A program made the position numbers and the translations under genes. A DNA stretch of 64,000 nt from Callaeas wilsoni (lineage: Eukaryota > Chordata > Aves > Passeriformes > Callaeidae), in contig VWPU01006262.1 in the NCBI GenBank assembly GCA_013398955.1, positions 310,001 through 374,000 of the forward strand, read 5' to 3'. Below, in pieces: positions 23,401 to 36,211 of this stretch (positions are counted from its first letter, which is position 1; each line of letters opens with the position of its first letter). The notes beneath the pieces were generated by a model. That model worked only from the letters and a program-made list of their open reading frames with translations, had not been told where the DNA came from and searched no databases.

Positions 23401-26400
23401 GGGGATATTTGTTCTGGGTTATGGGTGGAATTTTTAAACTGGATTAGAAACAAGAGGAACAGGCGATTTTAATCTGGAACTGAAGCACCCATGCATAAAG
23501 CTAATCAGGAGCAACTCCAAAACCCCACAAAGAAAAAGGAGAAATCCCATTTTCCTGGGAGTAGTCCCAGTACAGAACAGAAACATGCTTTTCCAAAGAC
23601 TTAACTGAATTACTGCTTCAATGTCAGATGCTGGAGAAACACGATAGGATCACAATAAAATAACTGCAGAGAAATATGATGTTTCAGCGGGGTACTGAAA
23701 TCAGCTTTCCTGTCTTTCAAATATGCTTCACTTCTTTTGTGAATTATTTTCTTTCCAAAGAGCTTCCCTCAAACGACAATTTCATTACATGCTCATTTTT
23801 GCATTTTAGAATTTTTTTTTTCTAATTGGAAGTGTACAAAAATGAGTTGGAAGGTTCAATAACCCACCCACACTAACAGACTTTTAACACTGTCTCAAGA
23901 GTAGTCCAATTGATTCAACATATCCTGCTGGTCATAGAGCTTTCAGTAGAGTAAAGCAAAAAAAAAAAATTAAGACATTCATTATTATAATCATCCCGTA
24001 AGATGAGGGGATGAACATGGAAAGGGGAGACGGGAAATTAGAGCCTGCCATGCCATAGAAGTCCATGAGCAAACTAATGAGCATAGGAAATTACAGGGTA
24101 GTGCAGTGCATTTCTTTTCTGCTTTCCAGACTCCCAGAAGTCAGACAATTAAATGCTTAACACAAAAGCCCAAGTTCTGTAGTCAGAAATCCAAAGGTTG
24201 ATTGCATGTCCAAATGCAAACAAAACAGTTCCACCACAAAAGATGGTTCCTACTGACAGCATAGTCCATAATTATAAAAGGCACTTCAGTTATTCACCAT
24301 TAAAAATATATGTAGTTGTATTTTTGCATCTTTTCAATATTTATAGCCAATAGTTGGAGGTTTGCATTAAGGCTGTTAAATCCGTTTTCATATTCATTGC
24401 ACAAATATTCACATCCTTTGTTGCAGAGGGGATTTTTTAATGCTAAGGAGAGTTTAAAATTGGTTTGAGATAGGGTTATTTGTCCCACGTTTTTCATTAA
24501 CTATGCAAAACAACGCTCAGTATCCAATTAAACAAAAATCAGTCTTGCACTAACAAATAGATCACCTATTAAACATGGTGGTACTTATTTTTAAATAACT
24601 ACTTGTACAAGAGATAAATTTTATGTAAGTTTATTCAAATATACAGTACTATGATCGGCAGCTTTCAATTTAAAAAATTTGTTTAAAAAAAATCAGGAAC
24701 AAAACAGGGAAAAATGAAGTGATACACCAATGTCCTGGAGTTAATAGTCAAAAAGTAACTCCTAGTTGGCACCAAGTTGTGATGGCAGAAGCACTTTAAA
24801 GGACATCAGCCTGGAGATCAACATCAGGAAGATCAACCAAGGTGGCCAGGAAAAGAAGACCATGGTGTATCACGTAAGGCTGCCTTCCAAAAACAGGATT
24901 CTCCAACAGCTGTGAGAGCAAGATTAAGATACGACACTTCTCGGATACTTTTAGTGGTGGGTTTTGGGGTTTTTTTAAGAGTGCTTAATTAGTCTACAAG
25001 TTTCAAAGCAGGCAGGTTAATACCATGATACCAGTTTACACACAAGGACTATAGTTCACACAGCCTAGGAATAACTAAGCCAGTCAAACAACTTGCCATG
25101 AAGGAAGCACATCACTACAAACTTGACCTAGACAAAATCTTCATACAGTTTCCCTTACAGTGGGCAAGGGCGATCTATTTTCTGAAAAAAATTAAGTTTC
25201 TGTAAAGCCTAGGTCCCAGTGCTTCAACATCATAGCCATAGCTACAGAGTATTCCTTCTTCAAATGCATCATTAAAAGTATTGTGATCATTAAAAAAATC
25301 CCAACAACATATACTTCGTAGCATACTGGTATTCATGGAGGATGAACACATGGTGGGTGGACCATATGTGTTAAATGGGGCAGGTATTCCAAACCATGAG
25401 CAAAAATGTCACAGGGACATAGAAGAGGTGCCTTTCATCGACTGATATGTGGTAATTGCTCCTGTGAATACTTTAAGCTTTCCATTGTGAACAAACTATA
25501 AGTTCAGTACCAGGATAAGGCAGAAATGTGCCTGATCTGTTGAAGGGGTAACCCAGTAAGCCACCTGCACAATCACTTGTGATCACCTGTCTGCATCCAA
25601 AGCTATAACAGTCCCAACTGCTCGCATTTATGCAGCTTCTCAGACATAACTGCATTTTACCTTGCTTTTAAAAGAAGACCTTGGAACAAACCTTCTTGTG
25701 CTGTTGGGAAGGAGCAGCCCAGCGATGAAATGGGGGTTTCAGCACTGTCCTGAGTGCTGAATGTCATCACACTCCACGCTCTGGTTCATGCACTTTTTGC
25801 CTTGCCAACCAAAACCAAACAAACCCCAAAACTACCCTGAAACACAAGCTCCACCCTCTGGTCAAGAAAAATCAGTCCCAGGCACAATTCAATCCCAATC
25901 CAGCCAGCAATATACTCATTTCAGAACCACCCAGAGCAACAGGGCCACCTCCACTTTGCAAACTGGAGTTTTCTAGAAGCCCATGATGCCAGGGGAGACC
26001 TTGACCACTCCTCCAGAGGTTCCTTGTCACAAGCAGTCACCACTGAGCTGGGCTTAAGCAATGAGGAGCTCCAGGCTGCAGCTCCTGGCTTATTACCATG
26101 ACAACTCACATCCAGAAACAAAAGGAACCCGCACACGTCGAGAACTATGCTCTGCCAGAACTTACTACAAAAATATCTCAGTAGTACTATAATCAACAGA
26201 AAATACAGTGACTTGTTTTCTGTGGCTGGCTTACAATCATTTTGTTTTGCTGGCTTGCAACCAACCAAAGCAAAAACACAAAACAAACAAAACAAAAATA
26301 AAGTTCCCCTTTCCAACCACAAAGGCAACAGCGGGTATTTGCTGAAGTAGAACTGCACTATTTCTTCTTGCTTTTGAGAGTTTGGGGTTCTATTTATGGG

Positions 26401-27297
26401 AAATAATGTTGCTCAGTTTCTTCATATTTATGAATGAAAAAAAAGGCAGACAAAATAAAATCATAAGGAAGAGAGAGAAAATATTATACCACAAATAATT
26501 TCAAAAGATATATCCCAATATCCATCCTTTATATTCTTGTTTTTAAAGAAAGCATTAAGATTCATTTAGACAGACAGAATTTTTCCAGGAGTTAAATACA
26601 AAAGATAGCCAAGAGTCATGGGTTTTTTTTATTAGCAGATGAATTTCCAGCATATTTCAGAGCATTGCTTCCAAGAGATATAAATCTTACTTGAAGCATC
26701 AACAGTAGGTCACGAAAATTATTCCCAGGCTATCAGGCAAATGATCATACTGAAGTATATATTTGCATGTCAAATCATTCTTCACCCAAAAATTAATCTC
26801 AAAAGCTACTGGTGGTCACATCCTTCCAGAGCTGGCATTACTTCTCTGTATAAAGGAGGCAAACAGAAAACTGAACTACTAAAGTACTTTCCACAGAATA
26901 ATCATCAAGCCTGAATTTATTTCTTAGCTCAGGTATTTTCCGGAACAGAAACTGCACTTAATAACTCCAAATTATTATCTTTTGGGATTGTTCTTCGAGG
27001 TTTTTTTTTCTCTCTTCCTATAAGCAATGGAAAAATTCTGAGAGGGACATAAGTTTAGGGTTTTTTAAAGTATTACTCGGGGTTGAATCAATTTCCATAT
27101 TTCAGATGGGCTTACTGGGGGCACTGGTCTGATATGACTTCAGGGCACGTTTTCACTCTTAGAGCAGAACACCAATCACCTAAGAAATCTGCACTTCAAA
27201 TGGGCAAACATCCACAGAGGTCAAGCTTCTGTAGGATCACGGTGGTGCTGAAGCACGGCCCCTCTCAGGTCACTGCACTGCAACATAAATGCAGCTC
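20498..27297. other. Upstream intron-like DNA left of the LTR
   Basis: Mostly AT-rich, with a GC-richer block at about 21500-21810 that I cannot assign, a short GGGCA tandem at 22386-22407, and the CTCF-like motif at 22800. A 145-codon minus-strand frame (25921-26358) is unrecognised. No repeat family is identified. Confidence 0.55.
22800..22813 (+). promoter_or_regulatory. Candidate CTCF-type site
   Basis: TCAGCTGGGGGCGC matches 12 of 14 positions of the CTCF core CCASYAGRKGGCRS; the mismatches are at positions 1 and 6. It sits in otherwise AT-rich DNA about 2.5 kb upstream, on the gene strand, of the CpG island. It is a motif match only. Confidence 0.3.
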
Positions 27298-27301
27298 CGA
27301 G
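27298..27301. repeat. Target-site duplication, left copy (CGAG)
   Basis: These four bases directly precede the LTR's TGATGCCT and recur directly after its AGGCATCA at 27750-27753. Confidence 0.8.
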
Positions 27302-27749
27302 TGATGCCTGAGGATTTTAGCTTTTATATTTTCATGTATTTGTAATCCTGCACTTCTTTTGTGTATAACTCTGAACTCCATACAGCTTGTTCGCCAGTGA
27401 TTTTCACATTTTGGTCAAACACAACAATTCCTCTCTAGGCCTGAGAATCAAGGACACCTCACTGTCTCAGGCCCCGAGAAATGTAAATAAAAGTGAGTTG
27501 AGGGGGGCAAACTAAGAGAATGAGACTCCACTGCCTGAAGCTGTAATTGGACAATTAACCTCTGATATGCAAATGGACAAAACTTATATCTGTCCGAAAA
27601 ACGTGTGACTGTGTCCATCTCGGGTGCAGTCTCTGTGAGACTCCTGCACTGCCCAAGGTGTGCCCTGTGAAGGCCTTTCAATAAATACCTGCCCTTTATC
27701 CTTTCACTCTGTCCAGCCTCTGTTCCAGGGCAGCCTCTACAAGGCATCA
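27302..27749 (+). mobile_element. Solo LTR of an endogenous retrovirus, 448 bp
   Basis: The element begins TGATGCCT and ends AGGCATCA, an 8-bp perfect terminal inverted repeat starting with TG and ending with CA. It is flanked by a 4-bp direct repeat CGAG (27298-27301 and 27750-27753). A polyadenylation signal AATAAA (27680-27685) lies about 65 bp from the 3' end, followed by a pyrimidine-rich U5-like stretch, which fixes the plus orientation. No primer-binding site, internal region or second LTR follows, so it is a solo LTR left by LTR-LTR recombination. A 4-bp target duplication is typical of class I (ERV1, gammaretrovirus-like) elements, but I cannot name the family. A 186-codon open frame on the opposite strand (27448-28008) merely crosses it. 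Confidence 0.9.
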
Positions 27750-27753
27750 CGAG
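27750..27753. repeat. Target-site duplication, right copy (CGAG)
   Basis: This matches the left copy at 27298-27301; together they delimit the LTR insertion. Confidence 0.8.
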
Positions 27754-28280
27754 TACCATAAAACCAGATGGAAAACACAAGTGCCCTTCCACTTGCTGAA
27801 TGGGTTGGACTTTCTCTCGGGCACTGGCAGAGCATCTGACCTCAGTGAGCAAGCCCCGCTCGCACAGCTGCCTCCTCTCCGGCTCGGGCTTATGCCGTGA
27901 CCCTTTAATGGTCCAACAAGCAGAAGTCATGCTGTCGGACCCACAGACAGCCCACACGACGCTGCAGCAGCGCTGAGGGCACGTGGGAGCACCCCGGCTG
28001 GGCGGCAAAGCAGGCGGATGAGCTGGGTTCAGCCCGTCTGCTCTGCCTCTGTCTGCCTATTAAGGTGAAGTGACACAGAGCAGCTTCAGCTTAAGTAACA
28101 CATCACTGCCCTTAGAGGGAAGGACTCGAGTGTCTTGATTCAGTCCCCTCAGGAAGGAACAAACCATTCAGCTGGTTCAGCTGTACATGTTACACCACAG
28201 GAGAGTCTGGAACCACCCTTCTCAAATATCCCCCATTAGCAGCTCTGGATAGCTTTCTCAGCAGTTTGAAATCCTTTTAC

Positions 28281-28493
28281 TCTCATCACACCTTCTCAAG
28301 GCATCCATCAGATCCAAATCCACTTCCATGCATCAGACAGTTCAAGATCTTCCTCTCATCACACCTTCTCAAGGCATCCATCAGATCCAAATCCACTTCC
28401 ATGCATCAGACAGTTCAAGATCTTCCTCTCATCACACCTTCTCAAGGCATCCATCAGATCCAAATCCACTTCCATGCATCAGACAGTTCAAGA
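28281..28493. repeat. 73-bp minisatellite, about 2.9 near-identical copies
   Basis: Copies start at 28281, 28354 and 28427 with 'tctcatcacaccttctcaag' and run through 'gcatccatcagatccaaatc' and 'catgcatcagacagttcaag'. The copies look identical until the third diverges at 28493. Because 73 is not a multiple of three, the 90-codon open frame across them reads each copy in a different frame, so it is not coding. Near-identity implies recent expansion. It lies 528 bp downstream of the solo LTR. Confidence 0.95.
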
Positions 28494-31400
28494 CCTAACA
28501 CCTCTACTGTTTGTCAAATAGCTAGCTCGATGCCTTAAACAGTGCATTTGTACCACAGATTACAGAGTTGGTCATATAGACGTGATTTTCACTCACTACC
28601 ACACACAGAGGAGACTCTCAAAAGGCTGGACGCTGTGAATTAAGCTGATCTGCCACTTACTCTGTTCCCTGACTTGGCTGGCTCTGTATTTGTTTTTCAG
28701 TAACTCTACCAACAACCAAAAAGAGACAGAGATACTGCCAATTATCTTTTTGTGACCAGAGATTTCCTAGTTAAGAACACAAGGCATCACAACAGCAGTG
28801 ACTGCTCTAGGCTGGCCTACAAACCATCTACTGAACTAAAGTTTAATTTCCACGAACTGCTAGTGAGGTATGTGGCTGTCATGTCACAGCTGATTTTTAT
28901 CTGTTTTACCAAAGTTCAAAAACATCCCATTTGTTATATTCATTTCTCTCCCCCACCAGCCCCAACAAAGACAGACATTTACAAGTCAGCAGGTGATGCA
29001 GCTTCCAAAGGACCAACAGCAAGTGTTGTGGGATTGAGAAACCAAACACACTGACATATGAAAACCCTGTCCACAGGACAACAGCAGGCAGCCTCTCAGA
29101 ATCTTAATCCAACCCATATTAAAGAGAAAGAGGTTTTCCCATAGTCTTTCCAGAGCAGGACCATATGTCACATGCTTTGCTCAGTGCAAGTTAAATATGT
29201 GTTAGAGATACAACACTGAATTCCTCTTGTATAATAAAATACACACCCTCGGTTTCGTAAGAGAGTATTTTGGCCTAGTTCTTAAGCATCATTTTTCATA
29301 AACTTTTAAACCAATTCTTGATATGTAAAAACTTATCGGTTAATTTGCAAACTAATTTAGACTGAGCTTATGACAACAATCCATTTATTTACCAAATCTT
29401 AACAAGATACTGCTTATCTACTCCTGAGCAAAGGACATTTGTTCTTAAACCAAGTGCATACCTTCGCAGCAGCTTAAAATCTTGTGTTGTCTCCAAAATC
29501 AGACATTAAAGGTATGCACATTCCTCATCAGAGATTACTGCTTATCTCCTGAGTCTGACGACTCACTTTTAACATTAAAAACAACTCGAAACAGAGCTCA
29601 GAGCTCAGGTAAGGCACATGGGTGAAATATCACACCCCTCCCAAAAGCACTCAGATGGACAATAGGTGCAATCTCTGCCATCAGAACACCACATTCAGTG
29701 GCAAGAAGCCCTTGCAATTAGGAATCCAATTCTAAGCATGTTTGAGCACCACATCATCACCTAAGCATTCCTAAGACTGTACTAATAAATATGATCAAAG
29801 TTAACTAGCTGCTTGCACAGCCCTCAAATGTCCTAAAACATGGAAGAAACAAACACCTTTCCACTTTTTTCCCGAGTCTGACACAAGAATATAAGAGTGA
29901 CAAACGCAATTTCAAACAGCAGTGAACCTTTCCTGAAGATACAATGGCCTATGGTGATGCTGGATGACAAAAAAAAAAATGGGAGACCCACACAGGAACA
30001 CTGCCATCTCCTCCAGGAGCCAGACAGGTGGTAGCCAGCAGCCTTACTGCAGCAGCATCTGTTGGGATAGGCGGATGCACCACGCTCACCAGTGATTCTG
30101 AGCTTCAGGCAAAGAGGAAGAGGGATGATCAGTGACTGTGACTAACAGCAGAGAACTCCTGCAAAGGCTGGCCACGGTGACTGAGGTAAATGACTACAGA
30201 GGGCTGGGAGGGCGAGGCACAAGGACACCACACCTGTGGTGTTGAGCACGAGGAGCTGAGATTCAGGCAGGTTTATTATTAGCTCTGGCTTCCATGGCTG
30301 CCTGTTGGTACCAATAGAGCTAATTACTGTTTCTGCTCCCCGCTCCCCAACCCCACATGGAAGGGCTCATTAAGTCAGGAGTCAGGCAATAACCACAACA
30401 GTCTCCACAACATTTAGATAGCACTTTTCTGCTGGAGAAATAAGCCACAGAAACCCCGGAGAGTGAGATGCAGAAGGCAGATCAACAGGGAGTGGGCTCA
30501 GGAGCAACAGAACTGGATGAAAACTAGCTCTGTGGAAATCCAAGGTGCTTTCTGCATCCTGTTCACTGCTCCCAGGTCCAAAAATAAAGCCCAGTAGTTA
30601 CTCACACCATCCCTGCATCATCACAAGCTTTCCTCAGAGTGTGCCTGCTGCCCCTCAACTAAAGCATCCTGCAGGACCTGACCTCTCTTTTTAAAATCAT
30701 CACAGCACGTGTAAACTGACAGAGAAACCTGTAAGTGTTGACTTTATCCTTTTAAGATAACATTCTCAGTTACATTTAACACAGATCGTGATTATTATTT
30801 CTAGTGTCACACATCAAGGAGTGGCTTGTCTGTCAGATTTTATCTATTTAATCTACAAGTGGTCAGCAGTCTTAGACAAATTATCTAGTTCAAGAAACAG
30901 TAGTCAGACTGCAAATTTTTCATCCACAACACGATACAAACAAGTGTTTTCAGATTATAGTCATTGTTTCTACATACAAGACCCGTGCATTACAGCTGAG
31001 AGCTTCTGACAAAATAAGGTTTTACCTTGTCACATCAGCCCCTCCACCTTATTTCCCTCACCAGCATTCTTAACCCATTTCAAAAGTTTGACTTTTTCAG
31101 AAAGACATGAGTATATTGGCTCCTTCATGAAACTATCAATTGCTGTAGACTGGCAAATACATATACCATTTGCTTTTTCCTCATTCTCAATTCAAATAAA
31201 TGAATTTATTGCATTTCTAGTGCGTTCCCTTCTATAGTTTCAGTAATACTAGCACTTAGCCCTAACAGACAGACACAGGGCTGATGGTCAGCATAGAAAT
31301 GAATTAGAGGTCTCAAAGCAGCTGCTAGAGGGAAAACAGCCCTAAAGAAACTACCAGGGGAGGAAAGAACTTGTCACCTCTCTTGGCAGTCTCAGATACT

Positions 31401-31670
31401 AGAAAAAGTCTGAATGAATCCAGCAGCAGCTCCAAGACCCCACACATTTAATGGAGAGCCAAATCCTGCAAAATCTGGTAAAAGTTCTATGGTGTTTCCA
31501 GCTGTACTTTTAACTAAAGCTTTTTGGCACTTGCGAAGGTACAAAAAGCAGCCAGGAGCTCTAGAAAAAGCTCATAAGCTGGATGTGTCCATGAAAACAA
31601 CCAGCAATGCAATAATTTTCTTGTAAATTTTGTAAATACTTTACGCCTGTTCTCAAACAGGGGACCCTGC
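28494..31670. other. Upstream intron-like DNA between the minisatellite and the SINE
   Basis: Unassigned sequence with slightly higher GC around 29990-30560. The RUNX-type palindrome at 30225 is the only structure I noted. Confidence 0.55.
30225..30242. promoter_or_regulatory. Palindrome with paired RUNX-type cores
   Basis: ACACCACA-CC-TGTGGTGT is a perfect 8-bp inverted repeat with a 2-bp centre. Each arm carries the RUNX core (ACCACA/TGTGGT), and the centre forms an E-box-like CACCTG. Confidence 0.3.
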
Positions 31671-31812
31671 AGCTTCAGTTAGCTCAGCTGGTTAGAGCAT
31701 GGTGCTAATAATGCCAAGGTTATGAGTTTGATCCCCATATGGGCCATTCACTTAAGAGCTGGACTGGATGATTCTTGTGAGTCCCTTCCAACTCAAAATA
31801 TTCTGTGATTCC
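31671..31812 (+). mobile_element. TguSINE1-like tRNA-Ile SINE, second copy
   Basis: This has the same architecture as the copy at 8401-8550 and is less diverged from the tRNA. The A box 'tagctcagctgg' fits the consensus, the anticodon arm 'gtgctaataatgcc' keeps AAT, and the head ends 'cccatatgggcca'. The tail 'ggactggatgattcttgtga', then 'gtcccttccaactc', ends at 'attctgtgatt'. The B box has T where tRNA-Ile has C (gtttgatcc), a likely CpG decay. I could not identify target-site duplications. It lies antisense to RAPGEF2. Confidence 0.92.
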
Positions 31813-34800
31813 TTCCCTTCTGTACTTTGAGTGCACCAAGACTGCACTGCTTATGCTTTATACTTATCCTCTCACAGCTGAATGGACTGAAAATAAGGCA
31901 AGATTTGGCTGTGGATCACTGTCACAAGTAACAAATTTAAGCAATCTGCAGTTTGACTCCACTTCGGCCAAATAGTATTTGCTCCCTTACATTTAGTGCA
32001 TGCACTGGCACAAAACCTGCCTTGCATGCAGCTCGGGGAAACCCACACTCACAAGTGCCTTGCTAAATTAAAATTCTGCCCTGGAGGATTGGGAAGACCT
32101 TTTTGCAACCTCCCAGAGGCTGCTTTAGGACTGCAAGCTATGTACTGATGCAGCACATGTACTATGTGCTCCCTTCTGCCAGCTCTGCTCGGGTGGGTAC
32201 TGTACTGATGAAAGACCACGCTGACAGACAGAGACAGTTGCTCCTCCAGTTTCAACAGCACGTTTTGCCAGAGGAGATTCCCCAGAGTTACAGTCATGAT
32301 TTAACTGGCTCTGCACAGTTGTCTAACCCAGGGGTCAAGGTCTGCACTTTTTTTACCACTGACTTGCACTTCCCTTTCTGCTTCATTTTTTCTTGTTTTG
32401 TTTTTATAAGACTTAAGAGTTAACTTACAAGTCAAGAACAGCAAATGCCTTGGTTTGTGTTTTGGGGGATTTTGGGGGGGGGTTAATTATTAAAATACTA
32501 CATTTTCATTTTAGTATACAAAGAAGTCATAGATTTCTAACCTTAAATTACAGAGCAGTTTTCTTCCAAGGATATTTTGATTTTCTTTCCCACGGCACAT
32601 GACAAGACTCTAAGCTCAAGCTTTAATGCAAGAACACATACCCTCTGAAATTATTAACTTGCACTGTGAGCTTACAGAAGGTATCAGCTGAGTAAGAAGT
32701 AAGAGGATGGCTATTTGAGGTTAGCTATTTACTAGGTTAAGGTTACAGTCACACACAGGGCACATATGGAGCACAGTTAGCCACAAAAGTATATGAAAAG
32801 ACCATTTGCCCTTTAGGGAACCAGCTGATAATTCCAGGCAGTTCAGGGTCAACATGATATCCTTTACTGTACCATGGGAATGGTGGAGGTGTCGGGCAGG
32901 GTGCTCCTTTGGCATTTGGGGGAATGGTCACAACTGTGAGAGCGCAGGGAGGTGACAGGACAATGCTAGGCTCAGGCTACTGTAAGAAAGCCTACAACTT
33001 TCTTCGTTCTGTGCTTTCTGCAATTAGTTTTCTGGAGTTACTTCAAAGATATTAAGTGTTTGGGGAATTAACTAAATCATTTTGATGCCTTAAACAGTGG
33101 ACTTTCTGAGCAGCAATGTCCAATGTCCAATAGATCCTTAGGCATTTCTCCTTTTGAAGCTTTGGCCATAGCTGATCACCTTGTGGCAGTGGTATGGTCT
33201 CACTTGGTAACTGGGAATTTATCTAAGGCCAACTGGTCTTATTTTTGCTGCAAGTGATTTAGAATTTCCAAGGGACAGGGGAAGAGAAACAAATACTGCA
33301 TTCAATACTAATCCAGAGACATAACCAAAGAAATAAGCACAAGTCACAGTAATAAACTGGTGGAGTTGCAGCACATCTGATTTCAGACACTCTTCAAAAG
33401 TTACTTATAATTCTCCTCCTCATTCACTTATACCTACTAAGTCTTGCAAAAAAAATCTTTTGCAGAAGAAATTTGACTGGAATTATAAAGGTTTATCAGC
33501 AAAGAAAACCTGAGTTTAAGCTTAATTTTACATGCTGTCAAGAAAAATAAAGGAGTACTATGCTAACAGCTTTACAGGAACTGATGAAACTTGCAAACCT
33601 GATCTGAAAAAGTCAGGATATAATTCAGAGAAATGAGACAGTAAGAGCTGAAGACTAACAAACCAGTCTTTCAAAGGTACATATCAAAAAAGCGAATCAA
33701 GTACCCCATCTTTTATTACAATATATTTATTCTTCTGACTGAAGAAAGAAGGCATACATACTGTATGTATCTCAATTTTTGTCACTTACGAGTCCACTGA
33801 CTAGTTTTAAACTTATCTGACCGCATGGAAGATTTACAACAGAGAAAAATAAAGAAGAAATTCAAATAAACTGGAAGCAACAACCTTAAAGGCTGAGAAC
33901 CACAAGGAAGGCACAACTTGGGAGCATCAAAAACTTGAAAACACAAATATTTACATAGGTTCTTAAACTCACAGAATAACTCTTTAAATATTAATAAAAC
34001 CCAAACCTGTAAAGTACTTCATACCGACACAAATTACCTGAAACAAGAGATCAGCTTTTCTAGGCTTTCTAAATTAAAGTTAATATATAATACAGAGTTT
34101 TCCTTAGTCCAGTAGCTAAAAGTGAGTTCTACGTTAGAAAATCAGAGCATCCAACTTGCTTTCAAGTTATGAATATACTTTTGCATGTTACAAATAATAG
34201 GCGACATCAAGAAAAATGGAGCTTTGCTAGTTTTTAAGTAAACACAGCTTATCCAAATTCTCAGATCTTATTTAAAAAAAAAAACAGTGCTTACATCTCT
34301 GATAGGTAACATTTTGTCCAACAAACAATGAAAGGACTAGCCCAAGCTCTCACTGTTGGCTACCACGGTGAGCTGGCAGAGGGCTCAGGGAGGGAGGAGT
34401 TGGAGCATTTGGCAATGGAAGACCAGGAAGTCACTATCTGGCTGTCTGACAAGACAATTTTCTGGCTGTAATCTCATTCTCTTAAGCAAATTAAAATAAC
34501 GAAAAATGCTGTCATTGCCCTTCTGGTTAATAGCATTTCATTCACTTGAACAGCCTGCTGTTTGAATCCTTTACACAACTATTACCAAGAATAAGTTTTA
34601 TTTCTAACCTGAAGCCAGCAGAGGAAAGTCTCAGAATTCCGTCACAACACTGAGATGGCCCATGTAAGTCCACCTTAACTCTCAGAAAGTGCTTTGTTGG
34701 TGAGTGCATGCTTTTGAAAACAACAACATGCATCACATATGGAAAAAGGGTTACGGGTAGACTATTTACACAATGAACAGAATAATCCTGACCAAGCAGC

Positions 34801-36187
34801 ATCACGCAAAACTCTTCTTCTAGTCTCTATTCACTTGATACTAAAAAGCACCCTAAAGTAGTCTGAAGCAACAGTAAAATGCTGAAAATTCAGTAATTGG
34901 AAGCAATATACTGAAGTAGTCTTGCAGCAAAACATACCCAAGATTTCCAAACAAGAAGCATTCCACTGCCCCTTGTGTCAACACTCTTCTCCAGAACACT
35001 GTATTAATAAAAGGCATGAGGAGGCAAATCAAAAAAGCCCTTTTGATAAGTATAAACTCTCAGCAAGAAGAGACCATGTGATTGTCTGAACTCCTAGGCA
35101 CTCTTCAACAAGAATTGTGTTACTATAAAAATACATTTTGACATTATTAAAGTTCTTGATTTAGCCTCACTGTAGCTCACAGTTTACAAGCAACCACAGT
35201 GAAGTGTCAGAAGATGCAATGAAGTGCCTGCACTTTTTAAAATAAGTCCGTATTTTTTTCTTTTAATGTCTCTGACACAAACATTTCAACACTGAATCCC
35301 GCAGTTAATATGGTTTTAGAAGGTTCTGCCTCAGGTCAGTATCTTGAAAAAACTACTCAGATGCTTATAAGCTTTTTATGCAACAAGAAAAGCAAAAGTA
35401 ACCAAATAATACATCTGGTTGTTTCCTACTTCACCATTACAACACTAGAAAAAAACAGTAACTGTTTTGAGACCAAGCACAAAGATGTCCTAATTACTGG
35501 AAATCCCTCAACAAACCTAAGCAGCAGAGCAAGATTAATAGTCACAAGACCCAGAGATTAATCTATTTACCAAAGAATCTGTGCAACAAAGCAGTCTAAT
35601 ACTAAGATTACTGAAACTAGATTTCCACAAGATAAGGGTCAAGAGACCTAAACACCGCAAAACATCTCCCTAATAATGACCTCTTATAAAACTAAAAATA
35701 CGTTCCAGAAGAAAAAGATATTACCTTGATGACTTCCATTTAAAACATCTAATTCAACAAACAAAACTTTCTAGATGAATTAAATCAAGAGCCAAAATTA
35801 CTATAGACACATTACAATGTAAGCCAAGTAACAAGCTGACCAGTGAAATAAGTCCTTTGTTTTTAATTACCTTTAAAGTACAAGAATGGATGCCAAAGGC
35901 AAGGGGAAAAAAGCCTTACCCAACTCCCACCCTCCTCCCCCCCAAAAAAAATCCTCTATGTTGGAACAGCATAACCATCAGTACTAAATAGCATAACCAG
36001 TCAGTAAAACAAAGCTAAAATTTAATTGCTAATAGGAAAAAAAGGTCTAAAACTAATTGCAAGAAATTACCTAATTCAATATATGCCACAATTCACACAT
36101 GGGATTCTCTTCCATAACTGTTTATAACTGCTTTATAAGGAAAGAAAAACAACCAGTGTCAGATCTAGAACACAAATTTACTAAGCT

Positions 36188-36211
36188 TAAATATATATAT
36201 GTATATCTATA
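36188..36211. repeat. AT-dinucleotide-rich microsatellite
   Basis: An interrupted (AT)n run reading 'aaatatatatatgtatatct'. Confidence 0.8.

Noticed and set aside
25921..26358. 145-codon minus-strand frame with a hydrophobic N-terminal stretch
   Set aside because: The hydrophobic part comes from a low-complexity A/C-rich tract on the plus strand (26260-26300); no family is recognised.
27448..28008. 186-codon minus-strand open frame, the longest in the window
   Set aside because: It runs through the antisense of the solo LTR and its GC-rich flank. GC-rich DNA has few stops, and no protein motif is recognisable.
28266..28538. 90-codon frame with apparent internal repeats
   Set aside because: It is the 73-bp minisatellite read in three successive frames, so there is no conserved repeat peptide.
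31671..31746. tRNA-Ile gene
   Set aside because: The cloverleaf is mutated in the T arm and directly fused to a CR1-type tail, so it is a SINE head, not a tRNA gene.
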